Assembly (NCBI RefSeq): GCF_002860255.1
Contig: NZ_PGVE01000028.1
Coordinates: forward strand, 124,001-188,000
Length of the DNA: 64,000 nucleotides
Source: Neobacillus cucumis
GTDB lineage: Bacteria > Bacillota > Bacilli > Bacillales > Cytobacillaceae
Direction of reading: 5' to 3'
The notes beneath the pieces are model-generated. The model did no database searches. It was not told where the DNA came from and saw nothing but the letters and a program-made list of their open reading frames with translations. Positions 35,823 through 44,018 of this stretch are shown here, one piece after another (the stretch's first letter is position 1; every line of letters starts with the position of its first letter). The position numbers and the translations under genes are program-made.

Positions 35823-36665
35823 TTATTCAGTATAGTAGCATTCAATACGATCACCAGCTTTAACTTTTATAACCCCGACGCTCTTGGTAATAGTAGCACC
35901 ATTATGTTTAAACATCCAGCCGCTTTTCGCACCATAATCAAATTCATAAATGTTGTCAATTCCCTCGATATAGGTGGATGCACCGCTTCCTGTTGAATCT
36001 ACAACGATTCCTTTCGCTTTAGCTGCTTGTTTTACCACATCAAAAATAGTATACCCATCTTGTATGTTAATCTTTGAAGTTCCTAAAATGGTCCCGCGAT
36101 CTTTTGGCCCCACTATAGATAAAGAGACCATTGCGACTGGCTTGGGTGCAGTTGCTGCCGGCTTTGTAGCAGGAGTTGAATTGGTTGTTGTCCCAGGTGT
36201 TGTGCTAGTTGTTTTACCCGTTGGCGTACTTGTCGTTTTGGTCGAAGTTGAACCTGTCGTTTTTGTTGAAGTTGTTCCTGTCGTTTTTGTTGTTGTGGCT
36301 CCTGTTGTTTGTGTTGTTGCCGTTCCACTATCTTTAGTAGTTGTTGAAGGCACACTTGTTGTTTTTTTACTTGTAGTAGAGGAACTTTGCTGAGCTGGTT
36401 GTGTACTTTTTTCAGTCTCTGTTTTCTCAGCCGCAGGCTGTTGTTGCTTTGTTTCTGTTGAAGCAGCTGACGTTTTTGTTTTATCTTCAGCAGGCTGTTG
36501 TTTCGTATCCGGCTTTGATTCTTTCTCTGCTTTTGCACTTACTTCAGTTGTTGTTTCTTTTTTTGTTTCCTTCGGAGAAACTTCATTTGAACTACATCCA
36601 GCTAAGCTAACTATTATTAATATAATAGATAAAAGAGATGTAATCTTATTAATAAATCTATTCAT
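35823..36665 (-). CDS. DUF4430 lipoprotein on a Thr-rich tether, predicted B12 binding
   Basis: A 280-residue lipoprotein. The signal ends in LAGC with lipidated Cys24. Residues 25-177 are low complexity (Thr, Lys, Ser, Gln, Pro) and would form an extended tether through the cell wall; residues 123-146 are three 8-residue repeats. Residues 179-280 form one DUF4430 domain with DGYTIFDVVKQ, TYIEGI, SGWMFKHNG and VKAGDRIECYY. This domain is related to the C-terminal domain of transcobalamin and intrinsic factor. ATG 36665 has GGAGGAAGG. I infer that it takes cobalamin from the surface protein encoded just upstream and passes it to the ECF S component. It would replace BtuF. Confidence 0.85.
   Translation of the reverse strand: MNRFINKITSLLSIILIIVSLAGCSSNEVSPKETKKETTTEVSAKAEKESKPDTKQQPAEDKTKTSAASTETKQQQPAAEKTETEKSTQPAQQSSSTTSKKTTSVPSTTTKDSGTATTQTTGATTTKTTGTTSTKTTGSTSTKTTSTPTGKTTSTTPGTTTNSTPATKPAATAPKPVAMVSLSIVGPKDRGTILGTSKINIQDGYTIFDVVKQAAKAKGIVVDSTGSGASTYIEGIDNIYEFDYGAKSGWMFKHNGATITKSVGVIKVKAGDRIECYYTE
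36228..36299 (-). repeat. three 24-bp tandem repeats in lipoprotein tether
   Basis: Three adjacent 24-bp units (36228-36251, 36252-36275, 36276-36299) encode 8-residue units of the form x-T-x-T-K-T-T-G/S. The units are diverged at a few bases. They may change the tether length between strains. Confidence 0.75.
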
Positions 36666-36681
36666 TGTCCTTCCTCCAATC

Positions 36682-36710
36682 AATCCCCTCTTGGAAACCA
36701 AGAGGGGATT
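36682..36710 (-). other. intercistronic hairpin in cobalamin operon
   Basis: A perfect 13-bp stem (36682-36694 with 36698-36710), loop of three, lies between the surface-protein stop and the lipoprotein ribosome site. On the minus strand no U run follows, so it looks like an mRNA stability or processing element rather than a full terminator. Confidence 0.6.
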
Positions 36711-36717
36711 AGGATTT

Positions 36718-38565
36718 TTATGCGTTAAGTTTTCTTTGTCTCATATACATGTAACTACCAGCAATCAACAGTAAAATTCCTATAGCCAAGAGGTTATACA
36801 TGTTTGTGGCTGTATTTGGAAGTGCATGCCCTGTCTGAGTATTTGAATTTGTATTTGTATTTGAATTTGTTTTAGTCTTTGTCTCCACCACAACTGTAGT
36901 AGGTTGTGGTGTTTTAGTAGTGTCAACAGCAGGTGTCTTTGCAGCAGGTGTCTCTGCAGCAGGAGTTTCCTCTGGCAGATTGAAATGGTATAAGGATCCT
37001 TTTTCTTTAGTAAATAATTGGTAGGCAACTAATGCCTGAATCCCTTGAGACGTAGTAAATGGATCACTTGTGTCTCCGCCCTGCCAATCAAAACCGCCAT
37101 CTTTATTTTGGAAAGAAAGCAAGTATTGAACAAGCCCGCTATTGTCTTTTGAAAAATCTCCTGTATTTGAATCGATTCCAAGAGACGATAAAGCGATAAT
37201 GACTTGAGCGGCAGTCGAGCTGTTATCAATTTTTGAAGCTTGATATTGGCTAGATAGATACTTGATAGCTGCATCGACCTTTTCCTTTACTCCAGCCTGA
37301 TCTTTAAATGGTGCTAAAGCTGTTAAAATCATGGCTGTTGTATCAATATCGCTTGTTGTACTTTCGTCCCAAGCCCAGCCTCCATCACGATTTTGTCTAT
37401 CGGTCAGATAACTAATGAGTTTTTCTTTTGTCCATTGTGCTGAGCTTGGTACAGAAAAGTTTGCGCTGTCTAGAGCAATTAGTGCATAGGCAACTCCATT
37501 TAAACCTTGTTTAGTTACATTTCCATTATATATAGCTTCAATCAAATTAAAACCTTCTGCATTTGACGGATTGCCGCCAGCGGCTAATATCCCTAAAGCA
37601 TACCGTTCTGTATCTGTGATTCTTGAAAACTTACCTTGTTTTTCTTTTAAAACTGATTGTACATCAGTAAGATAGTTTTTAGGAATTTCTTTTCCTGCTT
37701 GTTTTAAGGCAATTACCTGCCATTCTCCAACTTCGTTTTTTAGTACATAAGCACTTGAAGAGTTCACAGCTGTTTGCAAATCTTGTGCTGTAATTGTTCC
37801 AGTGGTTGGAGCCGTCGGTGTTGTTGGTGTTGTTGTTTCACCGTTACCGCCATCTCCAGGTGCTGGGTCATAGGATTCAAGTTGAAAACTAATTTGGTTA
37901 CCCTTTTGCAGCTGATAGCCCTCTGCGCCAACTGCAGCCATTTTCCCATCCACATAGAATGCCCAGTAGTTTGATCCTTCCGCTTTGATTCCTTTAATAG
38001 AGGTAATCAACTTTCCATATTGTGTTTCTTCAAAACCAACCTGATCTGTACCTAAGGCAATTTGTAAAAGCTGAAAGGCATTTGGACTGCCAATCACCTC
38101 AATGGATGAAAGTTCAGCAACTGTATTCTTTTTGTCATCCAAAATTTTAAGAGAAACAGATGAGTTTGCTGGTTTCGTAAAATCGGTTAACCGGAAGGTT
38201 ACTTTATCACCATTTTGAAGGACATAAGAATCCGGTCCGACCTGTGCTGAGATTCCATTAATAAAGAACGCCCAAAATTGGTTTTCTCCCGCTTTAACTC
38301 CATTAATCCCTGTTAGCATCGGCCCATAACTGGTATCCGTATATTCGAGGTTATCTTTTCCAACCGCATCGATTAATGCTTCGGCAGCTGTTTCTTTCTC
38401 ACCCAATGGGAGTGTCTTTTCTGGAACTACCGCCGTAGAGTCTAGTCCAAGTACTGTTACAGTTCCTTGTTTTGCCTCGGCCGCCAATACTGGTGTTTGC
38501 AGACCACTTGTCAAAACCATAAAGACAAGCAATAAAGACATCCATAGATTCTTTCTTTTTAGCAT
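36718..38565 (-). CDS. sortase-anchored surface protein with two DUF4430 domains and alpha/alpha repeats
   Basis: A 615-residue secreted protein. Signal peptide 1-29 (cleavage near VLAAE). Two DUF4430 domains follow: about 34-130 (FWAFFINGISAQVG, NGDKVTFRL) and 136-232 (YWAFYVDGKMAAVG, KGNQISFQL). A Pro/Thr linker (~234-258) leads to an alpha/alpha-barrel-type repeat region (~262-520) with prenyltransferase-like repeats DRQNRDGGWAWD and SFQNKDGGFDWQ. The C-terminus has a Pro/Thr-rich wall spacer, the sortase motif LPNTA at 582-586, a membrane helix and RQRK. An alpha/alpha barrel plus DUF4430 is the architecture of mammalian intrinsic factor/transcobalamin (order differs). With the B12 riboswitch upstream, I infer cell-wall cobalamin capture. 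Confidence 0.87.
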   Translation of the reverse strand: MLKRKNLWMSLLLVFMVLTSGLQTPVLAAEAKQGTVTVLGLDSTAVVPEKTLPLGEKETAAEALIDAVGKDNLEYTDTSYGPMLTGINGVKAGENQFWAFFINGISAQVGPDSYVLQNGDKVTFRLTDFTKPANSSVSLKILDDKKNTVAELSSIEVIGSPNAFQLLQIALGTDQVGFEETQYGKLITSIKGIKAEGSNYWAFYVDGKMAAVGAEGYQLQKGNQISFQLESYDPAPGDGGNGETTTPTTPTAPTTGTITAQDLQTAVNSSSAYVLKNEVGEWQVIALKQAGKEIPKNYLTDVQSVLKEKQGKFSRITDTERYALGILAAGGNPSNAEGFNLIEAIYNGNVTKQGLNGVAYALIALDSANFSVPSSAQWTKEKLISYLTDRQNRDGGWAWDESTTSDIDTTAMILTALAPFKDQAGVKEKVDAAIKYLSSQYQASKIDNSSTAAQVIIALSSLGIDSNTGDFSKDNSGLVQYLLSFQNKDGGFDWQGGDTSDPFTTSQGIQALVAYQLFTKEKGSLYHFNLPEETPAAETPAAKTPAVDTTKTPQPTTVVVETKTKTNSNTNTNSNTQTGHALPNTATNMYNLLAIGILLLIAGSYMYMRQRKLNA

Positions 38566-38599
38566 TCTACTTGCATTCCTTTCATTAAAAAATAGACAT

Positions 38600-38624
38600 A
38601 AAAAAATCCCCCTATAAAGGAGGA
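38600..38624 (-). terminator. cobalamin riboswitch terminator
   Basis: On the minus strand TCCTCC pairs with GGGGGA (38619-38624 with 38607-38612) and seven U follow (38600-38606), 35 bp before the surface-protein start. A segment at 38668-38678 could pair with 38622-38633 and disrupt this stem, a plausible antiterminator. Confidence 0.7.
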
Positions 38625-38700
38625 GGAGTGTTATGTACGTTAAGCAGAAACAAATACGTTCCTATCTTAACACTCTCCTATCCGCGTAGGCTATTGGTGT

Positions 38701-38869
38701 CTAAAACAGGCAGGTTTCCTGGCTCATGATCATCGCTCCCTACGTCTTCCCATCTTACGACAGTGACTTCTATAGGTTGCTCCCAATTACAGTGGCGGGA
38801 CCGCGTTGGCTTTAAACCAACTTCCCTATTAAGCTTATAGTCTAGTATAGACTTAAAGCACCTGTTTTT
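38701..38869 (-). promoter_or_regulatory. cobalamin (AdoCbl) riboswitch
   Basis: Read on the minus strand, the leader has the class hallmarks: a closing stem (ACAGG near 38865 with CCTGT near 38706), AATAGGGAA, the GCCACTG core, a GGGAAGAC segment and the B12-box-like end GAGCCAGGAAACCTGCC. It precedes the DUF4430/ECF operon and should shut it down when cobalamin is plentiful, through the terminator at 38600-38624. Confidence 0.92.
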
Positions 38870-38894
38870 CCGATTATTTTTTTATGATAAGATC

Positions 38895-38900
38895 ATTATA
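38895..38900 (-). promoter_or_regulatory. -10 box of cobalamin operon
   Basis: A perfect TATAAT on the minus strand about 26 bp before the riboswitch. The -35 (TACAAA with 17-bp spacing) is weak. Confidence 0.5.
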
Positions 38901-38954
38901 TAGATAAATCGTTTGATTTGTATATACCTACTTGAAAATTCAATGAGATTTTGA

Positions 38955-38988
38955 AATAAGAACAGGCATTAGTCTGCCTGTTCTTATT
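38955..38988 (-). terminator. terminator of riboflavin genes
   Basis: A perfect 14-bp stem (38955-38968 with 38975-38988), loop of six, 16 bp after the ribH stop. Confidence 0.88.
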
Positions 38989-39003
38989 TTTACTGCTGAT
39001 ATA

Positions 39004-39474
39004 TTACTGTTCAATAGTTCTGCATAAATTCGCCATTTCAATCGCTGCAGTTGCAGAATCCCATCCCTTATTTCCTGCTTTTGTTCCTGCACGCTCAATC
39101 GCCTGCTCGATTGAATCGGTTGTTAAAACTCCAAATATGACTGGAATACCGCTTGCTAATGCTGTTGCGTTAATGCCTTTAGCAGCTTCATTACATACAT
39201 AATCAAAGTGTGGGGTTGCACCGCGAATTACAGTTCCAAGTGTAATGACTGCATCATATTTTTTACTAAATGCCATCTTTTGAGCAATTAACGGAAGTTC
39301 AAACGCACCTGGAACCCAAGCAATATCTACCTCCGATTCGTTGACACCATGACGTTTTAACGCATCTAGTGCACCATCTAATAATTTACCAGTGATAAAC
39401 TCATTAAATCTTCCTACAACAATCCCTACTTTTAACCCAGTACCTACTAAATTTCCTTCAAAAATATTTGTCAT
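39004..39474 (-). CDS. ribH: 6,7-dimethyl-8-ribityllumazine synthase
   Basis: A 156-residue lumazine synthase that condenses 5-amino-6-ribitylamino-uracil with dihydroxybutanone phosphate; it assembles as 60-mer shells in Bacillus. Motifs: [34 protein letters not shown] and the C-terminal [11 protein letters not shown] 39474 has GGAGGGAA 6 bases upstream and is preferred over a start five codons earlier. Last gene of the FMN-riboswitch operon. Confidence 0.96.
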   Translation of the reverse strand: MTNIFEGNLVGTGLKVGIVVGRFNEFITGKLLDGALDALKRHGVNESEVDIAWVPGAFELPLIAQKMAFSKKYDAVITLGTVIRGATPHFDYVCNEAAKGINATALASGIPVIFGVLTTDSIEQAIERAGTKAGNKGWDSATAAIEMANLCRTIEQ

Positions 39475-39499
39475 GTTGATTCCCTCCAAAATTATATTA

Positions 39500-40129
39500 T
39501 TATTCTGCCTTCGTTTTTAAAGGACTTTCTTTTTTGCTTATATAGTCAATCAATGATTTAATTGTAATCAATTTTAAGTTTAATTTATCGGCTACTTCTC
39601 TAAGCTGCGGAATACGGGCCATTGTGCCATCTTCATTCATTATTTCACATATAACCCCAGCAGGCTTGGCACCGCATAATTTGGCAAGATCTACGGCTGC
39701 TTCGGTGTGTCCATTTCTTTGTAACACGCCGCCTTTTTTTGCAATAAGTGGGAAAATATGCCCTGGCCGTTTAAAATCCTCCGCTTTTGCTTCTGGATCT
39801 AGCAAACTTAACACGGTCGCTGATCGCTCATAGGCAGAGATTCCTGTAGTAGAAAATTTATGGTCTATACTTACTGTAAAAGCTGTCCCATGATAGTCGG
39901 TGTTGGTGGAGACCATGGGTGGTAAATCAAGTTTTACGGCCAATTCTTCTTCGATAGGAACACAGATCAGCCCTCTTCCATATGTAGCCATTAAGTTAAT
40001 GACCTCTGGAGTCGTTTTTTCGGCTAAGGCGATAAAGTCCCCTTCATTTTCCCTGTCTTCATCATCACAAGCGATGATGGCCTTGCCTTCTTTTAAATCC
40101 GAAAGGGCTTCTTCAATTGTGTTAAACAT
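39500..40129 (-). CDS. ribB: 3,4-dihydroxy-2-butanone-4-phosphate synthase, monofunctional
   Basis: A 209-residue protein consisting only of the DHBP synthase domain, which makes the four-carbon riboflavin precursor from ribulose 5-phosphate. It has [11 protein letters not shown], the GTAFTVSID and RPGHIFPL segments and [11 protein letters not shown]. In most Bacillus the gene is ribBA, about 400 residues, with a C-terminal GTP cyclohydrolase II; here the frame stops just after the domain ([17 protein letters not shown]) and only 25 bp separate it from ribH, with no trace of the second domain. ATG 40129 has AAGGAG. Confidence 0.93.
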   Translation of the reverse strand: MFNTIEEALSDLKEGKAIIACDDEDRENEGDFIALAEKTTPEVINLMATYGRGLICVPIEEELAVKLDLPPMVSTNTDYHGTAFTVSIDHKFSTTGISAYERSATVLSLLDPEAKAEDFKRPGHIFPLIAKKGGVLQRNGHTEAAVDLAKLCGAKPAGVICEIMNEDGTMARIPQLREVADKLNLKLITIKSLIDYISKKESPLKTKAE

Positions 40130-40160
40130 GTGACCACTCCTTTTCAAATTAAGATACTGT

Positions 40161-40820
40161 TTAATAAAATCCGTTTTCTTCTAAGAAACTTTGAGTAATT
40201 CCAGATTTTTTCATTTGCTGTGGTTCATTGCCAAGGTTTTTGATAAAATGACTGACATATTTGCCAATCATATCGCATTCCAAATTTACAATATCACCTG
40301 AACCCTTAAAACCAATTACCGTTTCAGATAAAGTATGAGGAATCAATGACAATGTAAAGCTTGTGTCTGAAACCTCAAATACCGTTAAACTTGTCCCATC
40401 TACTGCAACAGATCCCCTAAAAATAACATATCTTAATAACTCAGGATCTGCCTCTATTTCATAATACACTGCATTTTCAAAGGCTTGTTTTCTTTTAATG
40501 ATCCCAGTTCCATCAATATGCCCGGAGACAAAATGACCGCCAAATCTTCCGCCTGCTGCCATTGCACGTTCCAAATTAACCTTTGTACCAGTTTGAACGT
40601 TATTTAAACTGGTCGCTTTAACTGTTTCTGGCATCACATCCACTGAAAACTGCTTACCTGAAAAAGAAGTAACTGTCAGGCAGACCCCATTAACAGCAAT
40701 ACTGTCACCGAGATGTATATCCTGTAGTATTTTTTCAGCCTCAATCGTTAATACATACGAATTGGCAGTCCGCTTTATCTTCGCTACTTTACCTATCTCT
40801 TCAATGATTCCGGTAAACAT
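40161..40820 (-). CDS. ribE: riboflavin synthase alpha subunit
   Basis: A 219-residue riboflavin synthase that dismutates two lumazines to riboflavin. It shows the duplicated lumazine-binding half-repeat: [10 protein letters not shown] with [13 protein letters not shown] and VDVMPETV, then [12 protein letters not shown] with [12 protein letters not shown] and SLIPHT. ATG 40820 has AAGGAGAAG. It is first in the operon behind the FMN riboswitch; the gene that normally precedes it, ribD, is absent. Confidence 0.96.
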   Translation of the reverse strand: MFTGIIEEIGKVAKIKRTANSYVLTIEAEKILQDIHLGDSIAVNGVCLTVTSFSGKQFSVDVMPETVKATSLNNVQTGTKVNLERAMAAGGRFGGHFVSGHIDGTGIIKRKQAFENAVYYEIEADPELLRYVIFRGSVAVDGTSLTVFEVSDTSFTLSLIPHTLSETVIGFKGSGDIVNLECDMIGKYVSHFIKNLGNEPQQMKKSGITQSFLEENGFY

Positions 40821-40883
40821 AATCCTTCTTCTCCTTCAATTTGTTCAGCATTCCTTGTTTCACTTAGTTTCTTCAATTAAATA

Positions 40884-40921
40884 AAAAAGACCCTAAAGAA
40901 ACAGAATTCTTCAGGGTCTTT
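40884..40921 (-). terminator. FMN riboswitch terminator
   Basis: AAAGACCCT (40886-40894) pairs with AGGGTCTTT (40913-40921), extended by AAGAA/TTCTT, with a T run on the minus strand. It lies between the riboswitch and ribE. Confidence 0.85.
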
Positions 40922-40993
40922 AAAAAATGACAATAGGAAATAAAGGTTAGAAATGGGCATATTTCACCCCTTCTCAAAACCTGCATTTTTTTT

Positions 40994-41131
40994 CCTTCTC
41001 CCATCCAGACTTTAACTGTCGGCCCTGGAGTTTCACCAGATCCACCGTTTAACCATTACGGTTAACCGGGTCACGGACTAAGAAGCATAGCTTCATCACC
41101 GCCGGTTAGGAATTTCACCTGACCCCGAAGG
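40994..41131 (-). promoter_or_regulatory. FMN riboswitch (RFN element)
   Basis: On the minus strand it begins CCTTCGGGGTCAGGTGAAA and ends GTCTGGATGGGAGAAGG, with CTAACCGGCGGT, GTCCGTGACCC and GGTGGATCTGGTGAAA in order; P1 is formed by CCTTC and GAAGG. These are the conserved RFN features. It controls the rib genes through the terminator at 40884-40921. Confidence 0.95.
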
Positions 41132-41157
41132 AAATATTTAGATTTGTTTATTATGTT

Positions 41158-41163
41158 ATTATA
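41158..41163 (-). promoter_or_regulatory. -10 box of riboflavin operon
   Basis: A perfect TATAAT on the minus strand 26 bp before the FMN riboswitch; the -35 is not clear. Confidence 0.45.
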
Positions 41164-41222
41164 CTAAATGGGATTAGTAAAGGGAAATGCTCGAACAAAT
41201 TGTTCATTTCTTCACATATTTT

Positions 41223-41248
41223 TAAAAAAAGGAGTTAAAAAACTCCTT
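41223..41248 (-). terminator. terminator of GyrI-like gene
   Basis: AAGGAGTT pairs with AACTCCTT around AAAA, with seven or eight T following on the minus strand. Confidence 0.85.
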
Positions 41249-41253
41249 CGTTA

Positions 41254-41724
41254 TTACTCTTTATAAGACCTTACAGGTAAATATATCTCAAAATGCAAGT
41301 CTCCTGATACATTTTGCTGTTTATGTTCTTCTTTAAAGATTTCTAATCCTAATGCATGGTGATCTTGTTCATATCCATATTCTTTCATCCAGGTAAACAA
41401 TTGATGATATGTATTTTCTACTTCCTCGAGCCGTCCTTTATGAGTAGTGACTACATAGTTTTTCCTTGGGATAGTAAAACCAACCATCCCTTCTGGAACA
41501 TCCTCAATTTTTTGAACAGGTTTTGTAACATAATAAGTAAATTCTGTTTCCCTGCTATGGAACGGAGCAATCACGACAGGTTCATTTGTCAGGCAGGCAA
41601 CTTCCTCGAGCCTTTCCTCCATTTTGTTAAAAAGACTTGGTAAAGTTTTTGCTTCTCCATAAGTACCAGTCCAAGGAAGACCTACTACTTTTATTTCTTC
41701 TTTCTCTATTACTTTTACACTCAT
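41254..41724 (-). CDS. GyrI-like effector-binding domain protein
   Basis: A 156-residue stand-alone GyrI-like (AraC/MerR effector-binding, SOUL-like) domain. Typical signs are the opening VKVIEKEEIKVVGLPWTGTYGE, an APFHSRETEFTYYV strand pair, and the closing LGLEIF....LHFEIYLPV. Such domains bind lipophilic cationic or drug-like ligands; some hydrolyse cyclopropanoid compounds. No DNA-binding domain is present. ATG 41724 with AAGGGGGT 6 bases upstream is preferred over a start eight codons earlier. Confidence 0.82.
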   Translation of the reverse strand: MSVKVIEKEEIKVVGLPWTGTYGEAKTLPSLFNKMEERLEEVACLTNEPVVIAPFHSRETEFTYYVTKPVQKIEDVPEGMVGFTIPRKNYVVTTHKGRLEEVENTYHQLFTWMKEYGYEQDHHALGLEIFKEEHKQQNVSGDLHFEIYLPVRSYKE

Positions 41725-41904
41725 CTTAAGACCCCCTTTTTGTTCCATACTATTCCTATAATTCGGACAATATCCATAAAATCCTGCCTAAATAATTCGA
41801 CGCTCCCGAAAAATTTTTCTAAAAAAGTTAAATTTCAAATCCCCCTATCTATTAGCTAGTTTAATAAGAAATATAAAAACGTTGTCGCATCATGTTAAAA
41901 ATAA

Positions 41905-41938
41905 TAAAAAACAGGCTATTCCTCAATGGAACAGCCTG
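41905..41938 (-). terminator. terminator of catalase gene
   Basis: CAGGCTATTCC pairs with GGAACAGCCTG (one mismatch), with a T run on the minus strand, 9 bases after the katA stop. Confidence 0.88.
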
Positions 41939-41946
41939 CATCCGTT

Positions 41947-43410
41947 TTACTTAACTTCTTGTGGAATTGCTAAACCTAAACCTTTTGCGATTCTTTCTCC
42001 GTATTCAGAGTCCGCTTTATAGAAATGTTGAATTTGACGTAATTTGATATCTTCTCTCTCTACCGGTTTCATAGCCCCTATAATCGTATTTACCAAACGT
42101 GTACGCTCGTCTTCAGCCATTAGGCGGTAGAGGTCTCCAGCTTGTGTATAATGATCATCATGGTCATAGGCAGCTTGTGCTGCAGCACCAGTAATTTCAA
42201 ATGGTGTTTGTCGATGTTCATGTACTTCCTTTGGACCGCCATAACTGTTTGGTTCATAGTAAACAGATCCTCCGCCATTATTGTCAAACCTCATGGCACC
42301 ATCACGCTGATAGTTATTCACTTCTACCTTTGGACGGTTGATCGGCAATAGGTTATGGTTAGGACCTACACGGTAACGATGGGCATCCGAGTATGCAAAG
42401 ATACGGCCTTGAAGCATCTTATCTGGTGAAGCTTCAATACCAGGTACCATCGTACCAGGTGAGAAGGTTGCCTGCTCTACCTCTGCAAAATAGTTCTCAG
42501 GATTACGGTTTAGAACCATTCTGCCGACTTCAATTAAAGGATAATCTTTATGTGACCAAACTTTTGTTACATCAAATGGATCAAACCGATACGTATTTGC
42601 ATCCTCAAATGGCATGATTTGAACATGCAGCTTCCAAGCTGGGAAGTCTCCGTTTTCAATCGCATTAAATAAATCCTCTGTATGGTAATCAGGATTTTCA
42701 CCAGCTAATTTTTCCGCAACATCAGCTGACATGTTCTTAACACCTTGTTCACTCTTAAAGTGATATTTCACCCAAACGGCTTCCCCATCCTCATTGACCC
42801 ATTTAAAGGTATGGCTGCCATAACCGTTCATATGGCGTAATGTAGCTGGAAGACCACGGTCCCCCATTAAATAGGTTACTTGGTGAAGCGATTCAGGTGA
42901 TAGCGACCAGAAATCCCAGACTGCATTTGGATTTTTCAAATGGGTTTTAGGATCCCGTTTTTGTGTATGAATGAAGTCTGGAAACTTGATTGCGTCTCGA
43001 ATGAAGAAGATAGGTGTATTGTTTCCTACCAAATCATAGTTGCCTTCTTCTGTATAAAACTTAACGGCAAAACCACGCGGATCTCTTACGGTATCAGCTG
43101 ACCCCAGCTCGCCAGCAACAGTTGAAAAGCGAATGAACATCGGAGTACGTTTTCCAATGCCATTGAACAATTTGGCCTTTGTGTATTTAGACAGATCATT
43201 TGTCACTTCAAAATAACCATGTGCACCGGCACCCTTCGCATGAACTACACGTTCAGGTACTCGTTCACGGTTAAAGTGAGCTAATTTTTCTAGTAGGTGT
43301 ACATCTTGTATTAAGGTTGGTCCGCGTGAACCAGCCGTCATGGAATTTTGATTATCGCCGACTGGGGCACCTGTTCCTGTTGTTAAATGTTTTTTGTTTG
43401 TGTTACTCAT
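41947..43410 (-). CDS. katA: catalase
   Basis: A 487-residue monofunctional haem catalase (small-subunit clade 3 type) that dismutates hydrogen peroxide. The catalytic His is in [14 protein letters not shown], the distal Asn in [11 protein letters not shown], and the proximal haem Tyr in [17 protein letters not shown] 43410 with GAGGTGAT upstream. It is monocistronic. A perfect PerR box and a SigA promoter lie directly upstream, so peroxide induction through PerR derepression is expected, as for Bacillus katA. Confidence 0.97.
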   Translation of the reverse strand: MSNTNKKHLTTGTGAPVGDNQNSMTAGSRGPTLIQDVHLLEKLAHFNRERVPERVVHAKGAGAHGYFEVTNDLSKYTKAKLFNGIGKRTPMFIRFSTVAGELGSADTVRDPRGFAVKFYTEEGNYDLVGNNTPIFFIRDAIKFPDFIHTQKRDPKTHLKNPNAVWDFWSLSPESLHQVTYLMGDRGLPATLRHMNGYGSHTFKWVNEDGEAVWVKYHFKSEQGVKNMSADVAEKLAGENPDYHTEDLFNAIENGDFPAWKLHVQIMPFEDANTYRFDPFDVTKVWSHKDYPLIEVGRMVLNRNPENYFAEVEQATFSPGTMVPGIEASPDKMLQGRIFAYSDAHRYRVGPNHNLLPINRPKVEVNNYQRDGAMRFDNNGGGSVYYEPNSYGGPKEVHEHRQTPFEITGAAAQAAYDHDDHYTQAGDLYRLMAEDERTRLVNTIIGAMKPVEREDIKLRQIQHFYKADSEYGERIAKGLGLAIPQEVK

Positions 43411-43448
43411 TTAATCACCTCGTAAACTATTTTTAAAACATTAAGTAG

Positions 43449-43476
43449 ATTATAATATAAATTTAGTAAAAATCAA
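43449..43476 (-). promoter_or_regulatory. SigA promoter of katA
   Basis: TTGATT (43471-43476) and a perfect TATAAT (43449-43454) on the minus strand with a 16-bp spacer. Confidence 0.7.
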
Positions 43477-43483
43477 TATCATT

Positions 43484-43498
43484 TTATAATTATTATAA
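43484..43498. promoter_or_regulatory. PerR box
   Basis: TTATAATTATTATAA matches the 7-1-7 PerR consensus at every position. It lies 7 bp upstream of the katA -35 box. A degenerate second copy overlaps the -10 region. Confidence 0.85.
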
Positions 43499-43556
43499 TC
43501 TAATAAAAAATAAAATATAACCTGTACTCACTATTACATTCGTATTAAAAAAAGAA

Positions 43557-43589
43557 GGACGTTATTCCCAAAATAAAGAAATAACGTCC
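43557..43589 (-). terminator. second hairpin in csp-katA gap
   Basis: GGACGTTATT pairs with AATAACGTCC with a T-rich run on the minus strand. It stands about 65 bp beyond the first csp terminator, so it may be a fail-safe or end a short transcript. Confidence 0.6.
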
Positions 43590-43652
43590 AAAAAATTTTA
43601 TTATATTTTAGATACCCTAAAAGGTACTTTCGTAATGTGTACTTATGTAATT

Positions 43653-43688
43653 AAAAAAACAGACCCCCACCATTGTGAGAGTCTGTTT
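43653..43688 (-). terminator. terminator of cold-shock gene
   Basis: AAACAGAC (43657-43664) pairs with GTCTGTTT (43681-43688), followed by a T run on the minus strand. Confidence 0.8.
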
Positions 43689-43708
43689 ATTGAAAGGTTA
43701 TTGTTTTT

Positions 43709-43742
43709 GAACGTTTACTGCTTGTGAACGTTTACTGCTTGT
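43709..43742. repeat. 17-bp tandem duplication at csp 3' end
   Basis: GAACGTTTACTGCTTGT occurs twice in direct succession (43709-43725 and 43726-43742), spanning the csp stop codon. See the finding on its effect. Confidence 0.95.
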
Positions 43743-43915
43743 GGTCCACGCTGGCCATTTTCAATCTCGAATGTAACTTCTTGACCTTCATCCAAAGTTT
43801 TGTAACCTTCGCCTTGAATAGCTGAGAAATGAACAAATACATCATCTCCGCCTTCACGCTCAATGAATCCAAATCCTTTTTCACTGTTAAACCATTTTAC
43901 TTTACCATGTTCCAT
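43715..43915 (-). CDS. cold-shock protein
   Basis: A 66-residue CspB-type single cold-shock domain, an RNA chaperone. RNP1 KGFGFIE and RNP2 VFVHFSAI are intact, as is the opening [13 protein letters not shown] 43915 has AGGAGG upstream. The last codons lie in a 17-bp tandem duplication: without it the gene would end VNVQKQ, with it VNVHKQ, at the same length. Confidence 0.96.
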   Translation of the reverse strand: MEHGKVKWFNSEKGFGFIEREGGDDVFVHFSAIQGEGYKTLDEGQEVTFEIENGQRGPQAVNVHKQ

Positions 43916-44018
43916 TTGCTTTGTAGCCTCCTAGCATGTAGCCATTACATAAATTTGCAAAATATACTTGCGAAATCTAGTTTTACCCAAGTATCTATTC
44001 TTTATACAATCAATTATT

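Noticed and set aside
35974..36393. Val-rich plus-strand open frame of 139 codons
   Set aside because: Mirror of the Thr-rich tether of the DUF4430 lipoprotein; an effect of repetitive codons.
36113..36538. Gln/Leu-rich minus-strand frame of 141 codons
   Set aside because: Shifted frame of the same low-complexity tether.
38701..38869. Cobalamin riboswitch regulating the riboflavin genes
   Set aside because: It reads on the minus strand away from ribH; the riboflavin genes have their own FMN riboswitch and a terminator at 38955.
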